Of a stretch of 64,000 bases of DNA, positions 56,203-64,000 are shown piece by piece. The translations under genes and the position numbers were made by a program. The stretch's first letter is position 1. Every line of letters begins with the position of its first letter. The notes under the pieces were generated by a model. The model was not told where the DNA came from, searched no databases, and was given only the letters and a program-made list of their open reading frames with translations. Source of the stretch: an uncultured Clostridia bacterium (GTDB taxonomy: Bacteria > Bacillota > Clostridia > Christensenellales > Borkfalkiaceae); assembly GCA_934254725.1 (NCBI GenBank), contig CAKQLR010000004.1:1-64000 (forward strand). Direction: 5' to 3'.

Positions 56203-58373
56203 TGAAAAAAATGTTTTTGATATTGTTATCGCTTGCGTTGTGCGCAGGAGTTGTTTTTACTTTTCCGTCGTTAACGGCGCAAGCGAAAGAACAAGAATAT
56301 GAGATAGTGGGAAAATATCAAAACGGAGATTTGATAATATCGAACATATCGGTAACCGATTTCGGCGCGAAGGGCGACGGGCAAACCGACGACACCGAGG
56401 CGATAAGCAAAGCGCTTAAAAAAGCGTCCGCTCAGGGCGGCGGCATCGTTTTTTTACCCGCCGGAAAATACAGAGTTACTTCAAGCTTGTCCGTGCCAGC
56501 TAATGTTACTCTTACGGGCGTGTGGCTTAACCCCGAATACAACCCGTCTTTCGATAAACAAACCGTTCTTCTTGCAGATTACAAAAGCAACGGCAAAGTT
56601 AACGGTTCGGCGTATTTTATTTCTCTCACGCCGGGCGCCGGCGTTAAGGGCTTAAATATTTATTATCCGCAGCAGAACGCGGCTTCTCCCACGGAATATC
56701 CGTTTACGATCGGTTTGGGAAACGTCCTCGTAAATATTTCCGATATCACTCTTTTAAACTCGTACGCGGGCATAAAAGCAGGCACCGCTTCGCATGTGGA
56801 AAACATTTACGGCACTTGTTACAAATACGGGTTTTATAACACCGCAAACTATGAAATTTCAAACTTCGTCAATTTGAATTTTTCGGGGAAATATCTCAAC
56901 AGATACGATAAAACGCCCGTCGAGGACATAAAAAAAGGGTGTTCTGGGTGTGTTCCCGTAAAGATAGGCAAGACGGACGATTTATTCCTTTACGACGTAA
57001 AAATCGACGAGGAGTACTATAAAAACGAAATAACCGTCGAATTGGAGGAGTTTATTCCCGTCAGCCCGAAGCAGGCATACGGACACGCCGGCAAACTCAA
57101 CGGCGCGAAAATCAAGAAAACCGAAGAAGATTATTATGTTAAGCTTTCCAACGAGGACGATATAGAAGGCGTGGCTGAGGGGTATTCGCACAAGCTTCAG
57201 ACGGTAAGACGCCCGAAATCCGATAATCTTTATGTCGTAACCGATTTCGGTGCGAAAGGAGACGGAAAAACAGACGACTCTTCCGCCGTAAATCAAGCGA
57301 TAAATAAAGCGAAGTCAAACGGAGAGGGAACGGTATTTTTCCCTGCGGGCAAGTATGTTATTTCGGAATATGTCACCGTGCCTTCGGGCGTAGAACTGCG
57401 CGGTGCGTGGGATAATCCTCTGTACCGTTCGGGAAGCGTATTGTCGTTCTCGGGCAAACAGGAAAAAGATAAGGCGTTTGTAACTCTTTCTTCGGACAGC
57501 GGAGTGCACGGTTTTACAATCGAAATAAACAATTACGACTATAACGATATAGGGAAAGTCGAATACCCGTGGATTTTCCGCGGGAACGGCAAAAACGTAT
57601 GGGTAGAGAATATTACCTTTATCAGCACTTACAGGGGCATAGATATGGCTTCTTACAAGTGCGATAATTTCCTTATTCGCGGTATATGGGGCACGTGCAC
57701 TCACGGATTTATTTCCGTAGGAGGCGGAACCGCGGGCGGCGTGCTTGAATACGTTATGTGTACGTACGGCACCTGGTGGGAGGAAATAGCGAGGGCTTCC
57801 GATAATATTTCCGAGTGCACTTATAAGAATGCGGTGGGATTAACCCTCGGCGATTGCTCGGATATAGCGGTGTTTTCTTTCAGCACTTTCGGAATTAAAA
57901 CTTCGCTGCTCACAAATTCCGAAAACGGCAAGGGCGTAGAAAATTTAAGAATAATCCGTCTGGTTTCCGATCTCCCTAACGGGTTCAACAATGTGGAATT
58001 TAACGCGGGCAACAACATTGCAATAATAGGTCTTTCCACGGGCGGCGGTATATGGGGTAGCAAAGCCGTAAAAATAAATCCCTCGTTTGACGGGAAACTG
58101 AGAATATACGGACAGATAATCTGGGGAGGCTCTGCAGGAGTGTCGGTTTATCCGAATAAAGATTATGCTTCATACAACGAAAAGTCCGTAGACGTAGAAA
58201 TACTAAAATTCGATTTCCCGTGGGAAAAAGGGAACTTTTTCGGTTCAACCGCGTTCATTGTCATAGCGTCGTGCGCGGCTGTCGTAATAGCGGGGGCGAT
58301 AGTTGCCGTCATATTAGTGAAAAAGAAAAAAGGCAAAACGAATGGAAAAAAAGAAAATACATCTGATATGTAA
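56199..58373 (+). CDS. Membrane-anchored beta-helix protein, pectate-lyase-3-like (two copies)
   Basis: 724 residues. Signal peptide to about residue 29 (LTAQA/KE). Two beta-helix units, opening with SVTDFGAKGDGQTDDTEAI (about 52-70) and VTDFGAKGDGKTDDSSAV (about 347-364), each followed by FxPAGKY(R/V). Paralogous to the protein at 46106 along its length, including the GTCxxG...GTWWE block. The C-terminus has one helix and KKKKGKTNGKK, but the position of the Gly-Cys pair reads KGN. It overlaps the GH38 gene by 32 bp. Confidence 0.78.
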   Translation: MMKKMFLILLSLALCAGVVFTFPSLTAQAKEQEYEIVGKYQNGDLIISNISVTDFGAKGDGQTDDTEAISKALKKASAQGGGIVFLPAGKYRVTSSLSVPANVTLTGVWLNPEYNPSFDKQTVLLADYKSNGKVNGSAYFISLTPGAGVKGLNIYYPQQNAASPTEYPFTIGLGNVLVNISDITLLNSYAGIKAGTASHVENIYGTCYKYGFYNTANYEISNFVNLNFSGKYLNRYDKTPVEDIKKGCSGCVPVKIGKTDDLFLYDVKIDEEYYKNEITVELEEFIPVSPKQAYGHAGKLNGAKIKKTEEDYYVKLSNEDDIEGVAEGYSHKLQTVRRPKSDNLYVVTDFGAKGDGKTDDSSAVNQAINKAKSNGEGTVFFPAGKYVISEYVTVPSGVELRGAWDNPLYRSGSVLSFSGKQEKDKAFVTLSSDSGVHGFTIEINNYDYNDIGKVEYPWIFRGNGKNVWVENITFISTYRGIDMASYKCDNFLIRGIWGTCTHGFISVGGGTAGGVLEYVMCTYGTWWEEIARASDNISECTYKNAVGLTLGDCSDIAVFSFSTFGIKTSLLTNSENGKGVENLRIIRLVSDLPNGFNNVEFNAGNNIAIIGLSTGGGIWGSKAVKINPSFDGKLRIYGQIIWGGSAGVSVYPNKDYASYNEKSVDVEILKFDFPWEKGNFFGSTAFIVIASCAAVVIAGAIVAVILVKKKKGKTNGKKENTSDM

Positions 58374-60756
58374 CGCGCATATCGATCCTATCTGGCAGTG
58401 GGAGTGGCAGGAAGGCGTCAGCGCAACTTTGTCTACCTTTAAATCGGCGGCAGACCTTGCGGAGGAGTTCGATTACATATTCTGTCACAATGAAGTGACG
58501 GTTTATAAATACGTGGAAGAGTATGCCCCGGAGCTGTTTGAAAGAATAAAAAGCCTCGTAAAACGCGGGAAATGGCGAATTATGGGCGGTTGGTATCTTC
58601 AACCCGATTGCAATATGCCGTCGGGGGAAAGCTTCGTAAGACAGATAAGAGAGGGGCACGAATATTTTAAGGAAAAGTTCGGCGTCGTGCCGGAAGTTTC
58701 TATAAATTTCGATTCCTTCGGGCATACGCGCGGGCTTGTTCAGATTTTGAAAAAGTGCGGGCAAAAGGGATACATTTGCTGTCGCCCGTATGCGAGCGAA
58801 AAAGCCTTGCCGGAAGACGGTTTCCTTTGGGTAGGGCTTGACGGAAGCGAAATAAAAGCCATCAGGGCGATAGACGGCTACAATACCCCGATGGGAATGG
58901 CGGAAGCTATAATCAAAGACAGGGCGAAACGGCATAAAGGAAATACCGCGCTTGTGCTTTGGGGTGTAGGAAATCACGGCGGCGGACCTTCGAGAAAGGA
59001 TCTGATCGACGTAACAGAAATGATTAAAAACGGCGGAGAGTACGAGTATATACATTCATACCCCGAAAAATTTTTCGACGAGGTAAATCCGACGGAAAGA
59101 GTGGAAGAATCTTTAAGAATATCCATGCCCGGCTGTTATACGAGTATGCGTTCGGTTAAGCGCAAGCACGCAGAACTTGAAAAAGAGCTGTATTTTGCCG
59201 AAAAAATAGCTTCGGTCGCGAGCATAAAAGGGCTGTGCGAATACCCTGAAGAAAAACTTAAAGAAATAACGCAGGATTTGCTGAATGCGGAGTTCCACGA
59301 TACTCTGCCGGGTTCGTGCGTGCGTTCGGGGGAAGAAAACGCGCTTAATCTTCTTTCGCACGGGTTGCTTGAAGCAGAGAGGATAAAAACGAAAGCGTTC
59401 TTTTCGTTGCTTCGTACTCAAAGTTCCGCAAAGGACGGTGAATTCCCCGTTTTTGTTTTTAACCCGCAGCCTTACGAGCTACGTACCGAGGTCGAATGCG
59501 AGTTTATGCTTGCAGATCAGAATTGGTCGGAGGAAATTTTCGTCCCTGTTGTGGAGGACGAAAACGGCTCCCGTCTGCCCGTTCAGATGCTTAAAGAAGA
59601 GAGCAATATCAATCTCGACTGGAGAAAGAAAATAATTTTTTCCTGTACTTTAAAACCTATGGATATTACGAGATTTTCCGTTTATATCCACAGGGAAAAA
59701 CTTTATAAGAGCAAGTCGAAGTGTTTTTGCTGTGAAGAGAACGGCATAAAAACCGAGATTGATAAAAATACGGGGCTATTAATATATTTCGGGACGGAAA
59801 CGCTGAATTACGTGAGAAATGCGGGGCTTCTTTATTGTTTTGACGATAACGAGGACCCGTGGGCTATGCAGGGCTTTCAGCAAAAGCGCCTTGGAGAAAA
59901 CGGAAAGCCGTTTGTCCTTTCTTCCGTTCCGCACGGAGTATTCAAAGGAATGAAACCCGTTCAGGCGGTAGAGAACGGAGACGTGATTTTTTCAGTCGAA
60001 AGTTTTTACGAATATAAGGATTCTAAAGCGCGGCTGTGCTGGACGGTAAATAAGCTGAATGGCTACGTCGATTTATCCGTGGATTTATTCCCCGGAGAGA
60101 TAAACGCCTTTACAAAGCTTGCGGTTCCTTTGAATTTCGAAGGAAAACTTTTCGGTCAGACGGCTTTCGGTTCGGAAGAGCTTTTTACCGATGCGAGGGA
60201 GAACGTAAGCGGCAGATTTATTATGATTAAAGGCAAAGAGAAGAGCCTTATAGTTATGAACGACGGCGTTTACGGAAGCCATTTCGAGGACGGAACGCTG
60301 TATCTTTCTCTGCACAGAGGTGTGTCATATTGCGCTCATCCTATTTTAGATAAACCGATTATTCCGCACGACGGGTTTGTAAAAAAGGTAGACCAAGGTG
60401 AGAGAAATTACCGTTTCAGGTTCGTGATTGCAAACGAGAATGAAGCCGAAAGACTTACTCAGGAGTTTTTCAGCCCGCCGTACGCGGTGAACGCTTTTCC
60501 GTTAGGGGAATGCATGAAGAGCAATCCGTTCGAAGTCGCTGTTTCAGACCCGAACGTGACGCTTGTCGCGCTGAAGAAATGCCGCGGCGAGACTTATGGA
60601 TATGTGTTCCGTTTGCTGAACGGTTCGGAAAAACCTGCTACCGCGGAAATAAAGGTTAACGGAGAAAAGCTCTGTTTGAATTTTAACTGCTATGAAGTAA
60701 AAACAATTCTGTTGCAAAACGGGAAATTAAAGGAAATTTACGAATTGATTATATAG
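58342..60756 (+). CDS. Glycoside hydrolase family 38 alpha-mannosidase
   Basis: 804 residues, no signal peptide. Zinc and catalytic residues are visible: His 13 and Asp 15 in NAHIDPIWQW, nucleophile Asp 124 in INFDSFGHT, and His 319 in FHDTLPGS. The C-terminal half is the beta-rich GH38 domain. The enzyme removes alpha-linked mannose; it should process imported oligosaccharides in the cytoplasm. The start lies within the previous gene, after AAAAAGGCAAAACG, a weak ribosome binding site. Confidence 0.92.
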   Translation: MEKKKIHLICNAHIDPIWQWEWQEGVSATLSTFKSAADLAEEFDYIFCHNEVTVYKYVEEYAPELFERIKSLVKRGKWRIMGGWYLQPDCNMPSGESFVRQIREGHEYFKEKFGVVPEVSINFDSFGHTRGLVQILKKCGQKGYICCRPYASEKALPEDGFLWVGLDGSEIKAIRAIDGYNTPMGMAEAIIKDRAKRHKGNTALVLWGVGNHGGGPSRKDLIDVTEMIKNGGEYEYIHSYPEKFFDEVNPTERVEESLRISMPGCYTSMRSVKRKHAELEKELYFAEKIASVASIKGLCEYPEEKLKEITQDLLNAEFHDTLPGSCVRSGEENALNLLSHGLLEAERIKTKAFFSLLRTQSSAKDGEFPVFVFNPQPYELRTEVECEFMLADQNWSEEIFVPVVEDENGSRLPVQMLKEESNINLDWRKKIIFSCTLKPMDITRFSVYIHREKLYKSKSKCFCCEENGIKTEIDKNTGLLIYFGTETLNYVRNAGLLYCFDDNEDPWAMQGFQQKRLGENGKPFVLSSVPHGVFKGMKPVQAVENGDVIFSVESFYEYKDSKARLCWTVNKLNGYVDLSVDLFPGEINAFTKLAVPLNFEGKLFGQTAFGSEELFTDARENVSGRFIMIKGKEKSLIVMNDGVYGSHFEDGTLYLSLHRGVSYCAHPILDKPIIPHDGFVKKVDQGERNYRFRFVIANENEAERLTQEFFSPPYAVNAFPLGECMKSNPFEVAVSDPNVTLVALKKCRGETYGYVFRLLNGSEKPATAEIKVNGEKLCLNFNCYEVKTILLQNGKLKEIYELII

Positions 60757-60760
60757 CAAA

Positions 60761-61699
60761 ATGCAATATTTAATGTTAACGCTCGTCGCTTTGCTCCTTG
60801 CCGGGTTCTTTGCGATAAATAAGCTGTACCAGAAAAAATTCGGTACTTCGTTAGAAAAATCCATGCTGTTTGTTTGCCTGTCGGGGGCGTTTATGACGGT
60901 CGAGTTTTTTATAAAAACGGGGTTTAACGTGCGTTATACACCGTTTTCCTTAATCGCTTCGGCTTCGGCAAACTTGTGTGAGGTAATTTATACCGTTATA
61001 GGGTTTCGTCTTTTAAAAGAAGGAACCATGTCCGCTTATACCGTTTTTTTAATGTCCGGCGGAATGCTGTTGCCTTTTGTTTTCGGCATTTGTTTTTTAA
61101 ACGAAAAGGCGGAGTTATTAAAAATAATAGGCTTAGTTTTTATACTTGCCGGTGTGGTGCTTTCCGGGACGAACGGAAATAAAAAAGAAAAGATAAAATT
61201 CAGACACATTCTTTTATGTTGCACCGTGTTTATTGTGAACGGGTTTGTAAGCATTATTTCAAAAGTGCATCAGACGCAGACTGTTTACGCGGTATCCGAT
61301 ACCGACAGCTATATAGTTTTCGGCAGCTTTTTTAAATTCGTCCTGGGCGGGGTAATTTACTTATTCATAAGATTAAGAAACAAATTCAAAAAAACTGTTA
61401 TCGGAGAAAAAACTACGGACGCTTTGCCGGAAACCTCTTGCGATAACAAAACTAAGAAGCCTGTTGTTCTGACTATGATTCTTATCGTTCTGGCTTCCAC
61501 AGTCGCGGGCGGATTATCCGGAATGCTTATGCTTATAGGTGCTAAATCACTGCCCGCAAGCGTTCTGTATCCGTTCAGCACGAGCGGAACGATTATCTTT
61601 TCATCCATTTTCGGAGCTGTTTTTTATAAAGAACAAATTACGCCGAAAATGGTCGCAAGCGTTGTTGCGTGTCTAATCGGTACGCTGTTGTTTTTATAG
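60761..61699 (+). CDS. EamA/DMT-family transporter
   Basis: 312 residues with about ten hydrophobic helices in two halves (1-135 and 150-312). EamA-type features: FxLMSGGMLLPFVFGI with FLNEKAELLKIIGLVFILAG in the first half, and LPASVLYPFSTSGTIIFSS with YKEQITPKMVASV in the second. Family members export or import small metabolites such as sugars, amino acids or nucleotides. It starts four bases after GH38, and the next gene follows by 11 bp. The substrate could be a sugar product of the locus, which is inference. Confidence 0.85.
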   Translation: MQYLMLTLVALLLAGFFAINKLYQKKFGTSLEKSMLFVCLSGAFMTVEFFIKTGFNVRYTPFSLIASASANLCEVIYTVIGFRLLKEGTMSAYTVFLMSGGMLLPFVFGICFLNEKAELLKIIGLVFILAGVVLSGTNGNKKEKIKFRHILLCCTVFIVNGFVSIISKVHQTQTVYAVSDTDSYIVFGSFFKFVLGGVIYLFIRLRNKFKKTVIGEKTTDALPETSCDNKTKKPVVLTMILIVLASTVAGGLSGMLMLIGAKSLPASVLYPFSTSGTIIFSSIFGAVFYKEQITPKMVASVVACLIGTLLFL

Positions 61700-61710
61700 A
61701 AGGAGAAAAA

Positions 61711-63852
61711 ATGTCTGTTTGGTTTAACGAAAACGAATGGCGGTTCAGGGAAAAGCAAAAAGATAATTTCCCGTTATCGGTTTATTCTGCCGAAAGCTTT
61801 GTCTGGATAGACGCCCTCTACAAAGGGAATTATGTAAACGCGCTTTCGAATTGCCACGGTCAGCCTTTTTGTCGGGAGAGCGTTATAGATTATCTTGAAA
61901 ATTTTCACGCGGCAAAGAGCCATTTTAACAGCTTCGAGTTGTCGGTAAACGGCAGGCGCTTGCGCGACAAATTTGTTTTTGAAAGGCAGTATATCGAAAA
62001 AGGCGAACGTGGCGGAGAGCTTCACTGTGTGTCTATTTCGGATAGCGATGCGGGCGTTCGCGTGCATGTGAAAACTTTTCTTGACGGAAGTGCATTCATA
62101 GTTCGGTGGCTGGAAATAGAAAATATCGGACGGAAAGCTTTTGCCGTTACGGATGTGTTCCCGATGTGCGGCGTGCTTTATCGCGACGTCACGGCGAGCA
62201 GTTTTGTCGGAGAGGAGTTAAGACCGAAAAGCTTCATAGGCTATTTTGAAGATAATTACTATCTCGGGGAAGGCATCTTTAAATGGGCGGAACTTCCGAA
62301 AGCTACGCTGTCGTTTAAGCATGAACGCGGATTGTTTAATCCCCCGACGTATTTTTTGAAGGATGAAAATTCATGTCAGGTGACTATTGTTTCAATAGAA
62401 ACGAGCACAATGCCGAGGTTTGAAGCGACAAAATGCGGCGATCCTCTATGGTCAAGATCTTTTTCGTCTTATGACTATGTTCATTTTAAAGCGGGCATAG
62501 ATCAATGTGCATTGCCGCGCACGGTTAGTCCTGGCGAAAAAATCGTTTCCCCTAAAATACATATAGGTCAGGTTTACGGAGATACTGACGACGCGTCCAA
62601 CGCGTTTTTTAAGCATATCAGAAAATCCGTTATACCTCGCCGCAGTCAACCTGTAAGGCATCCGGTTATTTACACACACGGGGCTTACAGCGGATGTTGC
62701 CAGCAAAACGTACACATGCTTAAAAAGTCCGTAGATCTGGCGGTCGAAACGGGCGCAGAGCTTTTTCTTGTGGACGCAGGGTGGTTCGGCAGTAAAAACG
62801 GGGCGTGGTATCTGCAACGGGGTGATTGGTTCGAAACGGAAAGCCTAAACGGCGGATTGAACGAAGTGTTCGATTATGCGCGAAAAAGGGGACTTATGTG
62901 CGGTTTATGGATGGAAGCCGAGGGTTGTGATTTTACATCCGAACTTTACAAACAATACCCCGAATGGGTTTTAAACGCATACGGGAAGAAATTGCCCGTT
63001 CTGAATTTATGTAAAAAAGAAGTCGAAAATTTCGTCTACGATTTTATTTGTAACATAATAGAAAAATACAAACTCGATCTGTTCCGTATAGACGGCGGAC
63101 TGAAAGAGCCGAGCGAAGAATACACCGAAAACGGTTACGAGGGGACTTCCTGGAAATATTACGAAGTGCTGTACGATATATTTGAAAGGATACGAAAAAA
63201 ATATCCGTCGCTTTACCTTGAAAATTGTTCGGGCGGAGGAGGACGTGCCGACCTCGGTATAATGGGGCGCTTCGATTGGATGCAGGCAACGGATTTGTTT
63301 GCGCCCGCAACGCAGATAAGAGTTTTTTACGGGCTTTCGCGAGCGATGTGCCCCGAACAGTTATTATCTATTCCCGATTTATCTCACGAATGCGAGCCGT
63401 CTTTTCTCGCCCGCAGTACGATTTTCGGGCACATAGAAACGACCGATACGAGCGACGACGCTTCGAGAATGAATCCGAATGTAAAGCGTGCATGGCGCAA
63501 AGCGATCGGTTTGTACAAAAAACATATAAGAACAATAATAGACGATGCTGAGGTCTTTCACCATCTCCCCGAAACGGACGATTACAAAAAAAGAGTTGGT
63601 GCCGTTATTATAGAATACGCGCTTCCGGATAAGAGTAAATCGATCATCGGTATTTTCAAATTAAACGGATTATCCGATGAATTTGTGATAACCCCGCGGG
63701 GAATTTCATCTTCCTGCAGGTATTCAGTTTACTCGGATAACGATGAAACCCGTTACAAAATAAATGGCAGCGATATTTTAGAAAAGGGGCTTAAAACGCA
63801 CATTATCGGGCAAAAGACAAGCGAGGTGCTTGTTCTGGAACGCATAGAATAG
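61711..63852 (+). CDS. Glycoside hydrolase family 36 alpha-galactosidase
   Basis: 713 residues from ATG at 61711 after GAAGGAGAAAAA; an in-frame ATG 14 codons upstream lies in the EamA gene and lacks such a site. N-terminal beta-sandwich (about 1-300), then the TIM barrel. The nucleophile is Asp 461 in LFRIDGG, and the acid/base is Asp 528 in FDWMQATD, just after CSGGGGRADLG. Usual family size. No signal peptide. Removes alpha-galactose, or a related alpha-linked sugar, in the cytoplasm. Confidence 0.9.
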   Translation: MSVWFNENEWRFREKQKDNFPLSVYSAESFVWIDALYKGNYVNALSNCHGQPFCRESVIDYLENFHAAKSHFNSFELSVNGRRLRDKFVFERQYIEKGERGGELHCVSISDSDAGVRVHVKTFLDGSAFIVRWLEIENIGRKAFAVTDVFPMCGVLYRDVTASSFVGEELRPKSFIGYFEDNYYLGEGIFKWAELPKATLSFKHERGLFNPPTYFLKDENSCQVTIVSIETSTMPRFEATKCGDPLWSRSFSSYDYVHFKAGIDQCALPRTVSPGEKIVSPKIHIGQVYGDTDDASNAFFKHIRKSVIPRRSQPVRHPVIYTHGAYSGCCQQNVHMLKKSVDLAVETGAELFLVDAGWFGSKNGAWYLQRGDWFETESLNGGLNEVFDYARKRGLMCGLWMEAEGCDFTSELYKQYPEWVLNAYGKKLPVLNLCKKEVENFVYDFICNIIEKYKLDLFRIDGGLKEPSEEYTENGYEGTSWKYYEVLYDIFERIRKKYPSLYLENCSGGGGRADLGIMGRFDWMQATDLFAPATQIRVFYGLSRAMCPEQLLSIPDLSHECEPSFLARSTIFGHIETTDTSDDASRMNPNVKRAWRKAIGLYKKHIRTIIDDAEVFHHLPETDDYKKRVGAVIIEYALPDKSKSIIGIFKLNGLSDEFVITPRGISSSCRYSVYSDNDETRYKINGSDILEKGLKTHIIGQKTSEVLVLERIE

Positions 63853-63894
63853 AAAAATATCGGAAGAGAAAAAATTCTCTCAAAGGTTAAGAAA

Positions 63895-64000
63895 ATGATT
63901 ATAAATTTTTTGGGTGACAGCGTTACCGAAGGCGTAGGCGTTTTACCAGACGAAATATACACAGAGCTTGCGGGTAAGGCGCTCGGCGCAACGGTAAACA
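63895..64000 (+). CDS. SGNH/GDSL hydrolase, N-terminal fragment
   Basis: Runs off the end of the window; 35 residues visible. NFLGDSVTEGVG is block I of SGNH hydrolases, with the nucleophilic Ser 9. AAAGG lies eight bases before the ATG. Family members in glycan loci are often sugar esterases, so deacetylation of the imported glycan is plausible. Confidence 0.75.
   Translation, partial: MIINFLGDSVTEGVGVLPDEIYTELAGKALGATVN

Noticed and set aside
58309..59055. Minus-strand frame of 248 codons over the GH38 start
   Set aside because: Antisense shadow; the GH38 active-site motifs on the plus strand show which frame is coding.

Overview
The window looks like a chromosomal segment of a Gram-positive, gut-type Clostridia member. 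The closest guess is an uncultured Christensenellales/Borkfalkia-like lineage, which is inference only. Support comes from Shine-Dalgarno starts and sigma-A promoters with 17-bp spacers, a large Firmicutes-type SRP RNA, a T-box leader on ileS, a yjdF riboswitch, a DUF1836 regulator, flotillin/NfeD, a cysteine-rich microprotein, and surface proteins with a signal peptide and a C-terminal membrane anchor. I saw no tRNA gene, CRISPR array, insertion sequence or phage gene.

Layout. (1) 1-808: the end of one gene and a probably frameshifted unknown gene. (2) 835-8628: a TetR-controlled export block with a CopZ-like metal-binding protein, a 36-residue membrane protein, a MacB/FtsX-type ABC pair and a heterodimeric ABC exporter. 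(3) 8694-25120: glycan locus A. It holds a large anchored surface protein, a LacI regulator, a CUT1 sugar importer (lipoprotein plus two permeases), a GxGYxYP-family lipoprotein, two more anchored proteins, a GH2 beta-mannosidase-like enzyme and a GH127 enzyme. (4) 25227-42929: a housekeeping block: ruvCAB-queA-tgt, yajC, SRP RNA (minus strand), T-box-ileS, a 23S-type methyltransferase, an RluA-type pseudouridine synthase, riboswitch-yjdF, a Cys-rich microprotein and rarA (both minus), a DUF1836 regulator, nfeD-flotillin, and a minus-strand exonuclease/SecB-like pair. (5) 43025-64000: glycan locus B. It holds an AraC regulator, anchored LamG-like and pectate-lyase-like proteins, a second CUT1 importer of the LplB/YtcP type, a DUF6259 enzyme, a GH99-like (WbsX) enzyme, a GH38 alpha-mannosidase, an EamA transporter, a GH36 alpha-galactosidase and the start of an SGNH hydrolase; it runs off the end.

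How it fits together. Both glycan loci pair a sugar importer that has no ATPase of its own with intracellular glycosidases and with surface proteins displayed on the membrane. Five of these surface proteins end in the same arrangement: a polar linker, a Gly-Cys pair, one transmembrane helix and a Lys-rich tail, with no LPxTG. Three proteins of locus A carry five copies of one unrecognised jelly-roll-like module. Together these suggest a Gram-positive surface glycan-capture system with its own C-terminal sorting or anchoring signal. That signal, and the shared control elements in each locus, are the main points for follow-up.
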